In this document: positions 5,528 to 5,728 of the stretch, piece after piece | How positions within the stretch are numbered: the first letter of the stretch is position 1 | How the letters are laid out: the number at the start of each line of letters is the position of its first letter | Assembly: GCA_945903925.1 (NCBI GenBank) | Contig: CAMDPJ010000153.1 | Span: 1 to 5,728 of the forward strand | DNA from: Chryseobacterium gleum | GTDB taxonomy: Bacteria > Bacteroidota > Bacteroidia > Flavobacteriales_C > GCA-002722245 | Direction: 5' to 3' | DNA: 5,728 nucleotides | The notes under the pieces: generated by a model | Seen by the model: the letters and a program-made list of their open reading frames with translations, nothing else | Database searches by the model: none | Told to the model about the DNA's origin: nothing | Program-made: the position numbers and the translations under genes

Positions 5528-5728
5528 TCAACTTAAGCAGGATTTCATAATGTTCATAGGTGTTTTATGATGTTTCTTAAATTCTTTTATGCAGGTATTT
5601 CGAAATACCGCATCTATCTTTTTTGATGCTAATTCTGATATTTCCTTTGTTCCGAAAAGTAAATCATGAATTAGTTCTTTATTCCGCGCTAAGAATTTCA
5701 TCGCTTTGAGTTCGCTCAGTTCAACAGA
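5528..5728 (-). CDS. C-terminal part of an unidentified protein, weakly AraC-like (5' part outside window)
   Basis: The frame is open from the right edge for 66 codons to a TGA at 5528-5530. The protein is lysine-rich and reads SVELSELKAMKFLARNKELI at its visible start and ends KTPMNIMKSCLS. An internal ATG at codon 10 could instead start a 57-residue protein, but the frame is open to the edge, so a longer gene is more likely. The stretch from ISELA to EFKKHHKTP recalls the second helix-turn-helix of AraC-type regulators (pattern I.ELA, then FKK, then TP). The usual Gly-Phe between the helices is missing, so this is only a suggestion. No membrane segment is visible. It may belong to a neighbouring locus. 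Confidence 0.5.
   Translation of the reverse strand, partial: SVELSELKAMKFLARNKELIHDLLFGTKEISELASKKIDAVFRNTCIKEFKKHHKTPMNIMKSCLS

Overview
This AT-rich window reads as a Bacteroidota chromosome. Three things point there: a secreted protein with the LPVELLEFKA...TASEIDNDYFVIERS block that precedes the C-terminal sorting signal of type IX-secreted proteins, signal peptides ending in N-A-Q, and an absence of strong Shine-Dalgarno sequences. Every gene I can support lies on the minus strand. The genus cannot be told from this sequence.

Layout from left to right (3' to 5' for the genes). Positions 1-618 hold the first 206 codons of a secreted beta-rich protein that runs off the left edge. Six bases upstream of its start ends a 523-codon gene (625-2196) for an exported, phage-tail-fibre-like protein. 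That protein has two near-identical 126-residue repeats, a C-terminal Peptidase_S74 (endosialidase-type) self-cleaving chaperone domain and a coiled coil. The two genes probably form an operon making surface fibres or decoration. A run of nine G lies inside the signal-peptide codons of the fibre gene. Loss or gain of one G stops translation almost at once, so this is a candidate phase-variation switch.

Positions 2197-2511 are non-coding, with a possible promoter and a palindromic repeat. Then come two AAA_14/DUF4143 ATPase genes of different subfamilies (2512-3831 and 4091-5287). Each has the same composite repeat at its 3' end: a 24-base motif (21 of 24 identical) followed by an element bounded by 10-base GGCCTCAT-type inverted repeats. 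The first ATPase gene also has a 44-base near-perfect inverted repeat ending two bases before its preferred start codon. A third copy of the 9-base core of that repeat overlaps a possible -7 promoter box. This is a plausible operator or leader hairpin.

The right end (5528-5728) holds the last 66 codons of an unidentified minus-strand gene, with weak resemblance to the end of an AraC-type DNA-binding domain. There is no tRNA, rRNA, CRISPR array or recognisable insertion sequence. The most original signals are the G9 tract, the 3' repeats shared by two unrelated-in-detail ATPase genes, and the inverted repeat upstream of the first ATPase.
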